Shown piece after piece: positions 1 through 9,452 of a DNA stretch of 11,462 nucleotides. Numbering within the stretch: position 1 is the stretch's first letter; every line of letters starts with the position of its first letter. The translations under genes were made by a program, and so were the position numbers. Source of the DNA: Conidiobolus incongruus B7586 (Eukaryota; Entomophthoromycota; Entomophthoromycetes; Entomophthorales; Conidiobolaceae); NCBI GenBank assembly GCA_000697335.1, contig JNEM01008112.1:1-11462 (forward strand). Direction: 5' to 3'. The notes beneath the pieces are model-generated. The model was not told the origin of the DNA and did not search any database. It worked only from the letters and a program-made list of their open reading frames with translations.

Positions 1-713
1 ATATATATTATTATTCAACCATTATAATATATAAAAATTGAAACTTATTGATTAATTTTAAATCTTCTGTTTATTATGTATAAATATTTAATTGTTATTA
101 TAACAAGTTAGATATAACATAATTATTGAAGTATTTAAATATTAAATGCTATATAACCAAATTCGCTTATTAATTGAATTATATTAAATTAAATAAAATT
201 GAATATAAGGTTAATAATGTTTATTATTTTATATTAAGATAAATTAAGGATATTAACAAATCTTGTTTAATATATTGAGTGAAGTTATTTAATATTTTTA
301 CCTAATAGTATGACCTTATAATTATTCAATAAACACAATTTTTTGAATTATATTAAAATAATATTAGAGATTTAAATGTGAGTTTACAGTTATATAAAAA
401 TTTAATTTTAAACTTGTTTTTTTTAATATTTAACCAAAAACCTGATTCCAATCAGTAAAATATTTAAAACTAGCTTTAATAAACATTGTGAAATATGATT
501 AAATGAATTAATTTTTTTATAATAGTCTTTTAATATTATTTAACAATTATTTACCTATATGATATAGTAATAGATTTTATATTGATAAATAAATAATATA
601 ATGATTTTTTAACTTTTTATTTAATATCCGATATATATAGAGTTAAATAATTTAAATATTTTCTAACGGATTTTATAAATTTAGTGTCAATATTAAAGTA
701 ATAGATATACAGG

Positions 714-737
714 ATTGTATTATTGTATTATTGTATT
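714..737. repeat. Three perfect tandem copies of the 8-mer ATTGTATT
   Basis: Copies at 714-721, 722-729 and 730-737 are identical. This is a small minisatellite-like array in spacer DNA, with no sign of function. Confidence 0.85.
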
Positions 738-762
738 TAATTTAAGTTGATAATCAATAATC

Positions 763-775
763 TATATATATATAT
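763..775. repeat. (TA)n microsatellite
   Basis: Six perfect TA units plus one T, in spacer DNA. Confidence 0.8.
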
Positions 776-1375
776 CAAAGAGAGTATATTATTTATTATT
801 GAAGTTATTTTTATCTAAATATAAAATGCATAATGATCCATATAATAAGATTCTATGTTACATAATTTCTAATAAAGAATAAATATCGATAATAATTACT
901 ATATTTAATAATCAAAATATGAATAATTCATCATTAATTTGTAATTAAAATATATAAGACCAATTCAAGTAAAATGCAAAACTTTTGTAAGTATTAATAG
1001 ATAATATAATTTTTGTATATAAATATTGACTTTTTATTATTAATCAATACACATATCAAAAAAATTTAATATATATATTAAAATAATACTTATTAATAAA
1101 TTTGAATCAAATTGAAATAATATCTATTTAAATAATTTATATAATACACAGCTTATTTGGTTATTTGTTTATTTTATTTGATAAAATATCAAAGCAAAAT
1201 TGATTTTGATTATTATTATTATTATAATTATAGATAGTATATTTATATAAATATTTCATTTTTAAAGAAATCAAAATTTAATTATTATATAAATCATTAC
1301 CAATGATTTATTATTTTTCTTTGGATATTTAAATCATTTCTGATATATAAGTTTTTAATTATTAAAAAAATAAGG

Positions 1376-1389
1376 ATATATATATATAT
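1376..1389. repeat. (AT)7 microsatellite
   Basis: Seven perfect AT units, directly beside the slightly G+C-richer pocket at ~1390-1660. Confidence 0.8.
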
Positions 1390-3119
1390 GCAACTTGGAA
1401 GATAACCTAAAAATTTTTTGCCTATTTCACCATTAATGAATTTTCTTATGGTTGATTTATCTACAGCTCTGTCTCTGTTAAATCAAGTAAATTATGACGT
1501 TAAAAGTAAAATAATAGTATTAAATACCTAAATCATGCCATTAAATCTATAATTATTTCAATCAGAATCATTGCATAATGAGTTAAATTTAGAGATACTA
1601 TAGAATTGATGTTTAATTTCGAAAATGACGTAATGAGGTGATAAGTATATATTTAACATAAATCTGTTTTAATTTAATAATTAATATGGTAAATTCAAAG
1701 AAATATATCAATTAAAAACTGCTAAATATAATAAACACTTTTAAAAAACTTTATTCAACTTATAAAATTTAAGAATACAGCTAATTAAAATAGAGTATGT
1801 TAAAAATTATTAGGTTTGATAAATTGGTTTAAAAATTAATAGAAATTACAGCACAATTCATACATAAATAATATTCCTTTTCATATTACTTGTATAATTA
1901 TGTTTATTGTCTATTAAATGTATTATCTTATTGACGGCCTGTATAATTTAATAAAGCATTAATTTTTTTAATAATTTATATAATAAAGAAATATAAGTAA
2001 AAAAATTTAAATTTTTAAATAATTCAGTGATAAATTTGGATTAAAGAACTAATTAACTATCATGAAATAGGATATTAATGAGGATTATTAATAAATAAAT
2101 GAATAATAAAAATATAACAATAAAACAATTGAAAATGAATATTAAAAGGAAATTATTATAATATTTTAAGATTGAAATTAACTAACGGCTATCAGTGATT
2201 AAAAATTTTAGTAAGATAAATTCTTTGATTATATGGAAATGTCAACTTTACAGGATGATATAAAATATACTTTTAGTAATTTGAAGTAATTTTGTTTGAT
2301 AAAGATATTTGAAAAAGTTAGATAAATCGAGGGTTCATTATTTGTAAAATATTTCATTACATTAAATCATTGAATCAAAATATCATTTTAAGCTTGAAAC
2401 GATGAAAATCAATTTTTGATAGCCTAGTAGTATGATATATTAAATGTAATGTCAGATATCTTCAAATTCATTTAATATTTACCGATTAATGAACATGATA
2501 ATTTGAACTCAATTGAATAGCATAAATATTATGAATAATAAGAGTAGTATATAATAAATAGTTTTCTTTGATATTCATAAAATATTAATAGGTCAAAATT
2601 TTAAAATCTTTGAGACATTTATAGAAGATTTGGATTATATATCATAATAAATATTGAAGGAATTAACAGTGTGGTTATTTTTAAATAACTTAGAAAATCT
2701 TAAACATATAATTTGCGTAAAATGTCTAATTTAATATATCGAATTAATTATTAGAATTAAATAACTCAATTGAAATATTTTTAAATTAGTCATAATGTTT
2801 TATACATCTGAAATGGAAAAGTAATCAGTTTTCTTCATAGAATAAAAGCATATTTCAAAACTTTTGGTATCAAATAAATAACATTTGGTGTTATATTTAT
2901 ATAAATATTTATTTAAATTTTATAATATCGGGACTCAATATATTTACTATGGATTAATACAAATATCCAGTTTGTCAAAATCTCTTGTAAATCACTGATA
3001 CCAATATTTATTTATTGTATATAAGCAAAAACAAGAACAATAACTGATGATAAACTGACCTATATATTCATATATCCATAATAATTTATTTATATTATTT
3101 AAATTGACTCGACTCTTAT

Positions 3120-3860
3120 CCAGTTAATGAAATGACGCAATTCACTTTAAAATTAAGGAATTCAAGGCTAAATATAGTGATATTTTTAAGATTGGAGTGT
3201 TATTGGTTAAGATTGGAAAAAAGTCTTAATGCGATTGTTTTATGAAGTTAGCATTATGAAGATCTAAAATTTTACTTTATTTACTTTGGTTATTAAAACA
3301 TTGTGAAAATGAGCAGATTTAAATCGCAAAATGAAGGTTGAATTAATATTATAGTACTGCTAAGTTATTTTGATTCTTGTTTCAATTACTGTTTATTATT
3401 ACTATAAGTTAAAATGAACAATTTCATGTCAATTTTACATTTTAATGTAACAATTTAATAATACAAATATGGTTTGCGAATTTTATTGATTAGGTTATTC
3501 ATTCAATTTATGAGGCAATTTGGAGAAACTTTTTTTTCCCTAGATTCATTCTTTTTACATTTAGGATATTTAGCATGATTGGTAAGATTCAGGTACTTTA
3601 GGCTATTGGCCAATTAAGTTAAGCCATCGGATAGTTAGAAAAGCAAGTTTTTTGGTAAAATATATTAATGCATTTTGATCAAAATAACCCTTTAATATTC
3701 GATGACAAAAGTAACCTTTTTTTAAAAAAATTCTGATGAAATCATAATTCAACGTGTAATTGTCGAAAGGATGAATTGATATAAATGTAAACAATTCTCC
3801 AATTATTTCCCTTTACATCCAAAGTATCTGATAGATATAATCTATTATACCGATCCTATA
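3120..3860 (+). mobile_element. Decayed Ty3/gypsy-like LTR retroelement fossil (reverse transcriptase to RNase H part)
   Basis: Short protein-like stretches on the plus strand follow the order of a Ty3/gypsy pol gene. A pre-RT linker-like stretch (IKEFKAKYSDIF) lies near 3140-3180, an RT active-site-like stretch near 3480-3510, the RT/RNase H junction (NILMHFDQNNPLIF) near 3660-3705, and a possible RNase H stretch near 3810-3840. The spacing between the first two is close to that of intact elements. Local G+C is higher than in the surrounding spacer. It is old and badly broken, with on the order of ten or more breaks in ~0.7 kb, and clearly non-functional. No long terminal repeats, gag or integrase were recognised with it. 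The assignment rests on motif memory, so chance resemblance remains possible. Confidence 0.45.
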
Positions 3861-3867
3861 TATATAC
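3856..3867 (+). promoter_or_regulatory. Possible TATA-like element upstream of the ATPase gene
   Basis: CTATATATATAC lies about 160 bases before the ATPase ATG, in the segment between the retroelement fossil and exon 1. TA runs are common throughout this AT-rich window, so the match alone has little weight. Position relative to the gene is the only support. Confidence 0.2.
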
Positions 3868-4025
3868 AAGCTATTGATATTTAAAAGTTAATTTTATCTC
3901 TTTAACCTTTCATCATATTTATTTAATTAATCATTATTGGATATAACATTATTATAATATAATTCAAAATTGATTCATTAAGGAGTATAATTTGTATTTA
4001 TTAACATACTCAATATTTATTCAAA
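3861..4025 (+). promoter_or_regulatory. Proximal upstream region / 5' leader of the ATPase gene
   Basis: AT-rich segment between the fossil and the start codon. It has no open reading frame of note and no upstream ATG in the coding frame. The start context is TTCAAAATG with A at -3. Transcription start and leader length cannot be read from sequence. Confidence 0.4.
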
Positions 4026-4113
4026 ATGCTAGTATACAATAAATTATTTTTATTTCTTTTATCTATAATATTTTGGTCTTCTTGCGTATCAGGGACACCT
4101 GCTTTCCATACTG
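4026..4113 (+). other. Exon 1: secretory signal peptide
   Basis: Codes for 29 full residues plus the first base of codon 30. The peptide starts MLVYNKLFLFLLSIIFW and continues with small residues (SSCVSGTPA). This is a textbook n-region, hydrophobic core and likely cleavage after Gly23 or close by. It puts the following cysteine-rich segment in the lumen or outside the cell. P5B pumps such as ATP13A2 begin in the cytosol, so a cleavable signal here is unusual. Cleavage site and exon are predicted from sequence only. Confidence 0.8.
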
Positions 4114-7100
4114 GTGAGTTTAAAATTCTTCATGAGTGATCATAATTCTAATTTATCTCGTAGTGAATGACTTCGATCTCAATGGTAACAAGTGTCCACT
4201 ACCGACTAAAAGAGGGGTACAATGTCCCATTCTATGCGTTTCCGACGTGAGTCAATGTCCTGATAAGGTTTCTTCAAAGTGTCCCCAGGGGCAGAACTTC
4301 TGTCACGATGGCAAGTGTCGCGAGACTTGCGGGAGCGATATTGTAAACCCTTGTGGGTGCGGTGAGGAAAATTTGGGTTGGACACTGTTTCCATGCTCCA
4401 CCAATGATACTATCTTGGTCGATCTTCCGAACTTTTATTTCACTGAGGAGAAGAAACTGATCCAGGAGCAGTGTACCAAATCCTTCGGTCTTGAGTCGAG
4501 TCCCAAGCTCTTTGATGGTACAAATCCTGGGTCTAGTATGTGGGCGATTTGTCCTCTTCCCCCTCCACCCGTCTTTACCTATCGTGAACCAATGTGGATA
4601 GCTGTATTCACCATTGTCGCAGTCCAAGCTTTATTCTTGATGGTCTGGCACGCTTTTAAAACTTTTGCTGAAAGAAATGCAACTTATATGATTGCCTCCG
4701 AATTACCACCCTCATTGGAGGCAATTTCTCTGAATGAAGCAAATAACGCAATTGCTTCTAAAGAAAAATCTTCAGCTGATCCACAATCCGTTCAGGTTGA
4801 AGATGGTGACTCTTTAGAAGATTCCTCTATTATGTTCAAGATTCAAGGGTATGTACCAAATATATTGGGAACTATTGGACTTGGAAGTATCATTCTCATG
4901 AGCTTTGGATGGGGTGTTTACCTCGCGATTATTACAGCAGATTATTATGGTGCAGTTACTGGAAAATCATATGGAATTGCACATGAAAGTTATGATCTTT
5001 CCTCTACTATGTTTATCTGTGTTTGGGTATCAGCAACAACATGGTTTGTCATCTTGAACGTATTCAAATCTTACTTAATGAACTATTTCCGTATTCAAGT
5101 CAATCCTCTGCAGGCTAAATATATCCAAGTTAAGCAGCCCAAGACGACAATTATTATGATGGATGATTCTAGTTCAGTATTGCAGTTGGTCCGTAAAATT
5201 GAAGCCTTTTTGTGCCATGCTCTTGGATGGGATGTCCTTATAACAACCGTACCATTAGAAAAGACTGGAACTAACCGTTTGTACTTTAATTACCATTGTA
5301 CTAGATTTGTTTATCATGAAAAGGCCAAGTATTTCGCGCCACACCAATTCCAATTGGGTACTACTTGCGACGATTTTATGAAGCAGTCCTCAGGACTTTC
5401 AACTCAGGAAGCCGACAGACGCCTTGAGCTCAAGGGCCCTAACTTCATCTCGGTTAAGGTCAACTCTTTTATCCTCAGTTTATTACTCGAATTCACCGGT
5501 TTCTTCTACATGTATCAGATTATGATCATGTGGTTATTCTACTACTTGGATTACTATCATATTGGTTTGGTGGACACTGCCGTCATTTTAATTTCGGCAC
5601 TTATTAAAGTGTATATCAGAAGAAAGTCTGAGCTCAGGGTCAAGGAAATGGCGGAGCATCAATCTCAAGTGAGGGTCCTTCGTGATGATAATTGGGTTAC
5701 TTTATCATCATCGCAAATTATTCCAGGTGACGTTATCGCTGTCGAAAGGGACCAAGTGCTCTCTTGCGATGCAATTGTCCTTTCCGGCAACGTTGTCGTT
5801 GACGAGAGCTCCCTTACTGGTGAACCTTTACCTATTCGTAAATTCCCTGTCAATGATGACCATCCTACATATGACCGCCACGGAGCATCTAAAATCCACA
5901 CTTTGTTCGCCGGTACAACTGTAGCTCAGGTTACTCCTGAAAGTAAAAGTGATTATGTCAAAGCCCTCGTTTACGAAACTGCAACATCTACAGATAAAGG
6001 TCAACTCGTGCACAAGATTCTCTTCCCAGTAGGAATCTCATTTATTTTCGATGAACAACTCAAGATCGTCGTTATAATCTTAGCTTTTTGGGGTCTCTTC
6101 CTCTTTGGTATGGGCTTATGGCTTCTCAAGAAGTCACCAACCGCATCTTGGTTCTACGGAATGTTCTGTCTGGCTCAAATTCTATCCCCTCTTCTTCCTG
6201 CAGCGCTCGTCGTAGGTCAATCTGTTGCAGCAGACCGCTTGAGAAAGAAGAAGGTGTACTGTGTCGATCTTCCTCGTATTGTGATCGCTGGTAAAGTCCA
6301 GATCTTCTGCTTTGACAAGACTGGTACTTTGACAAAAGAAGGATTAGAGTTTTATGGTGGTCGTACCATCAATTTCCAGCTTAACGATCAATCTCCTGTT
6401 AAATTGGATGCTCTCAAACCCACATTTGATGAATTCCCAGACACTTTTCGACTTGGTCTTGCTACTTGCCATTCTGTTACTTCTGTCAATGGTACTTTGA
6501 TTGGTAATCCAGTAGATATTGAAATGTTCAAATCTACTAAGTGGGAATTAGCAGCTCCAGAATCTCCTGTCTATGTTGATACAGTCCAAAATAACAAGAA
6601 TCAATCTGCCCATATCATCAAACGCTTTGAATTCGTACATGCTCGTGCTTCCATGTCTGTTGCAGTCCTCGACCCTGTAACCAAGCATGTGCATATCTTT
6701 GTGAAAGGATCTTTCGAAAAATTGAAAGATCTTTCTAACCCTGCTACTCTTCCCACAAACTACGATCAATCTGCTCTTGAGCTAGCTCGCGAAGGTTGCT
6801 ATGTACTCGGTTTAGCACATCGTGATCTTGGAATTGTCGATATCAATGAAATCAAGCAGAAGACTCGCGAAGAGCTAGAATCTGACGTGGATTTGATCGG
6901 ATTAATTGTTTTCAAGAACCAGCTCAAAGAGGATACGACCGCAGCCATTGACGAATTGAAGGCCGGAAGTACTCGTACGGTTATGATTACTGGTGATACT
7001 GCGCTCACTGGAGTATATATCGCACGTGCTTGTCATATGAGCAAACCAAATTCCACAGTCTATTTGGGTGATATTTCTACGGATGTTAAAGGTGGAGTAT

Positions 7101-8302
7101 CTTGGATTAATGTTGATCAGCCTGATACTGATCCTCTAACAACTCATGATGTTCAGGAACTTGTGAAAAATAATAATGTTGAGCTTGCAGTCACTGGTAA
7201 AGCGTTCAATCGTCTATGTCAACAAGAATTGATTCGCTCACTGCTTCTTAATATTCGTGTGTTTGCTCGTATGACACCCCAAGATAAGGTGGACTGTGTC
7301 CAATACCATATGGAACGCGGTATCACTGCTATGTGTGGTGATGGTGGTAATGACTGTGGTGCTCTTAGAGCTGCTCACGTTGGTTTGGCACTTAGCGAAG
7401 CTGAAGCATCCATTGTATCACCATTTAGCTCCAATAACAGATCTGTTAAATCTTGTGTTGAACTCATTCGTCAGGGTAGAGCTGGTTTAGCCACTTCATT
7501 TGCTGGTTACAAATATCTGATCATGTACGGAGAAACTATGGCATCTCTTAAATTGACAACATTCTACTTCTCCACCTCCCTCTCTCTTGGTATCTGGATT
7601 TTGGTCGATGCATTTATCACTGTAGGATTGTCTTATGCTATCACTCAAAGTCATCCCGCTCCAACTCTCTCCAAATATCGTCCTACAGCGCGTATTTTGG
7701 GACCTGAAACACTCGCTTCTGTCATCGGCTTGATTGTTATTAACTTTCTGTTCTTGTGGTGTGGTTTTTACTGGCTATTCCAGCAACCATTCTTCGTCTG
7801 TCACGAATTCGACTCGTCGGCTGTTGATCTCTCAAAATGGGTACTTCTTGGAGATAATTTTGAAGGTGAAGTACTTGGATTCATTACACTGTACCAATTC
7901 GTCAACTCTGCATTTATCTACAACTTTGGGCATACTCATCGTCAAGTATGGTACCGCAACTGGATGTTGATCCTACTCTGGCTTGTTTTCCTCGTTATGG
8001 TCAGCTACATCCTCCTAGCTGACCCCAATGCACTCGGCTGCCTCTTCCGTATGAACTGTGGTGACAAGGACTATCTCGCACGCGAAGGCTACTCCATTCC
8101 CAGCATTGAGATTGCCACCTACAATATCCCATGGCAAAACAACGTCCTTCCCAGATACTTCCGAATCGAGCTCTTCTTCTACTGCTTGGGTAATATGCTC
8201 TGCGGTATTCTCTGGGAATTGCTTGTAGTAATCGGCCCCGGTAGGACATTATTGCGCAGATGGTTCTGCAAACCTGATCCTAGAAAAGTATATGATCTCT
8301 AA
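4026..8302 (+). CDS. P5B-type (ATP13A2/Ypk9-like) P-type ATPase with signal peptide and Cys-rich N-terminal ectodomain; two exons (4026-4113, 4164-8302)
   Basis: Predicted 1408-residue pump of the P5B family, whose known members export polyamines (or were proposed to move cations) from late endosomes, lysosomes or vacuoles using ATP. In order: signal peptide (1 to ~23), cysteine-rich ectodomain (~38-160), three extra membrane helices (~171-194, 256-288, 309-334), cytosolic P5B N-domain (~335-460), M1-M2 (~465-514), A domain with DESSLTGEP (TGE 581-583), M3-M4 (~663-718), P domain with DKTGTLT (phosphorylated Asp747), N domain with KGS (877-879), TGD (972-974), hinge GDGGND (1088-1093), M5-M10 (~1140-1387). 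The stretch MCGDGGNDCGALRAA and the following LSEAEASIVSPF closely match ATP13A2. Start: ATG 4026 is the first ATG after an in-frame stop at 4002-4004, has A at -3, and exon 1 joins exon 2 in phase (88 bases plus 2). Without the intron the N-terminus would have no start and no signal peptide. M4 reads SPLLPAAL instead of PPALPAAM. The family is certain; substrate and organelle are inferred. Human ATP13A2 is shorter (about 1180 residues), Ypk9 slightly longer. Confidence 0.93.
4114..4163 (+). other. Spliceosomal intron, 50 bases, phase 1
   Basis: Donor GTGAGT at 4114-4119 and acceptor TAG at 4161-4163. A branch-like CTAAT at 4148-4152 puts the branch A about 12 bases before the acceptor. Splicing joins G (4113) to TG (4164-4165) as one Val codon and keeps the long downstream frame open. 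Unspliced, the exon 1 frame meets a stop inside the intron, and the long frame has no ATG near its beginning. Short length, strong donor and compact branch-to-acceptor distance are typical of fungi and some protists. Confidence 0.85.
4193..4552 (+). other. Cysteine-rich ectodomain-coding region of the ATPase
   Basis: Thirteen cysteines lie between residues 40 and 159 (residues 40, 50, 54, 61, 69, 76, 81, 85, 93, 95, 107, 133, 159), and five of them are in Cys-Pro pairs. Spacing is tight up to residue 107 and then opens. One N-glycosylation sequon (Asn110-Asp-Thr) lies inside. A proline run (LPPPP) leads into the first membrane helix. Together with the signal peptide this predicts a disulfide-bonded lumenal or extracellular module. 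I do not recognise a named domain. Cysteine clusters can also bind metal, which is an alternative to disulfides. Confidence 0.7.
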
Positions 8303-8530
8303 TTTAATCCATTTTGTAAATTTATAAGTTAATTTTTGTTTGTTATTTTAATTAAAATTAAATTTTTGTTAATTTTTTTTAAAAAAAAATTTATTTTAAT
8401 TTTAATACAAAAAAGAACATATAAAATTTAAGATTTATAAATTTATTATTATTATTATTATATTAGGTTTAAATTAGAATCATTTCGATTTGATTTTGAT
8501 TTGAATTTTTGATAAGTTCGTTTTAATAAA
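8303..8530 (+). other. Likely 3' UTR / 3' end region of the ATPase gene
   Basis: Composition drops sharply to A/T right after the stop codon (8300-8302). A TGTAAAT stretch at 8315-8321, resembling a Pumilio-type site, lies 12 bases past the stop. A 14-base perfect palindrome sits at 8345-8358 and a T8A9 snap-back run at 8373-8389. The first exact AATAAA in the gene's direction that I noticed is at 8525-8530. Any of these could mark 3' processing, but in such AT-rich DNA each also arises by chance. Confidence 0.35.
8443..8460. repeat. (TTA)6 microsatellite
   Basis: Six perfect TTA units in the AT-rich DNA after the ATPase gene. A shorter ATT-type run occurs near 1210-1225. Confidence 0.85.
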
Positions 8531-9269
8531 GCACATAATTCAAATAGTAAAAAATAATATAACATTGTAATGATGTTTGAAGTACAATACTATTATATAT
8601 TCAAATTTCTATTGTAAAACTGTAAACTTAAATATTTGTAATATAATCTATTAAACCTTTAAAAATTATTTTTATTCTATGATAATATAGCTTTATAAAG
8701 TTATATTTAGATTAACCTAATTAATGTTATCACATTGAAAAGAGAATAAAAAATAAATATTGAAAACAAAAATAATTCTATTTATATAATTAAAAGATTA
8801 TTTATAAGAATAGTGTTATAACTTGTCTTATATATAGAATAAACCTTGAAAATTTTTAAATATATAGTTTTAACAAAATAAATTCCAAAAATTATGATTC
8901 ATATACTTTAAAACACTAATATTTTTGATGGTTAATAAATCTGAAATTTATTGATCAAAAATATATTTTTAAACTTTTTATTTTAAGCAAGTTTTAAAGA
9001 CGATGAAATGAAAATATATTACTATTAAGTTAAATAGTTTATGAATATATTATTGAAATTTTTTTTAAAAATAATGAGCTAACTATCATTAAAATCTAAC
9101 TAAAAATATCTAATGTGTTACTGTTATTATTAAAGTTCGCAATCATGAATTATTTAAAAATTTTATTGATTGGATATGCGTGATTATTAATTATATTATA
9201 TTGTATATAATGTTAAATTTATAGATCTTAGCTATTCAATATTCAAATCATATTAAATATCTTATATTA
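8531..9269. other. AT-rich intergenic spacer, nothing recognised
   Basis: Very AT-rich DNA with no open stretch or RNA structure that I can support. It lies between the ATPase 3' region and the minus-strand integrase-like fossil. Confidence 0.7.
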
Positions 9270-9452
9270 ATTAATTTTAATATAATGAAAATACTCTTTT
9301 TTAGTATCAATAATTAATTCATTTGAACATATTATTATGTCCCAAAATTTAACAAAATCCTGGGCCCTAAAGTATGCGAATTTTAACCTTGTTTTAATCA
9401 GTTTGAAAACTCTTTGTTCCTCTATTTTTGTCTCAAATAAAATGAAATAATA
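9270..9452 (-). mobile_element. Decayed Ty3/gypsy-like fossil, integrase N-terminal (zinc-binding) region
   Basis: A 61-codon open stretch on the minus strand includes RVFKLIKTRLKFAYFRAQ followed by DFVKFWDI. This resembles the zinc-binding H2C2 region of Ty3/gypsy integrases, where a helix of the type LIK-x-R-aromatic precedes FV-x-x-CDIC. It coincides with a pocket clearly richer in G+C than the flanks (about 9340-9480). Sequence up to ~9630 may belong to the same relic, but nothing in it is recognisable. It is a short, old, non-functional fragment; no repeats at its ends and no catalytic core were seen. It lies on the opposite strand to the 3.1-3.9 kb fossil, so the two are probably separate insertions. 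Confidence 0.35.

Larger units (their letters stand above)
1..3119. other. AT-rich intergenic spacer, no gene recognised
   Basis: Mostly A and T with dense stops in all frames. It holds the microsatellites listed separately, a pocket of slightly higher G+C around 1390-1660, and short protein-like open stretches at 1390-1482 (minus) and 2558-2644 (plus) that I cannot assign. No tRNA, rRNA or convincing exon was found. Confidence 0.7.

Noticed and set aside
1490-1640. Two TGACGT-type (CRE/ATF-like) sites at about 1494 and 1625
   Set aside because: They are more than 2 kb from the only gene and are short matches that occur by chance.
3603-3794. 63-codon minus-strand ORF next to the ATPase gene
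   Set aside because: Its composition is low-complexity and matches no family I know. It lies opposite the plus-strand retroelement relic, which explains the openness better.
4136-4163. GTG at 4136 as the start of the long reading frame
   Set aside because: A nuclear eukaryotic gene would not normally start at GTG. These codons are intron sequence, and an ATG exon with a signal peptide joins in phase at 4164.
4274-4627. 117-codon minus-strand ORF over the ectodomain
   Set aside because: It is antisense to a well-supported coding exon and resembles no known protein, so it is a shadow of the plus-strand gene.
8001-8249. 82-codon minus-strand ORF near the ATPase C-terminus
   Set aside because: It is Arg- and Ser-rich antisense translation of the M9-M10 region, with no independent support.
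9337-9450. 37-codon plus-strand ORF starting with ATG in the G+C pocket
   Set aside because: The opposite strand gives a longer open stretch with integrase-like features, so this ORF is most likely its shadow.
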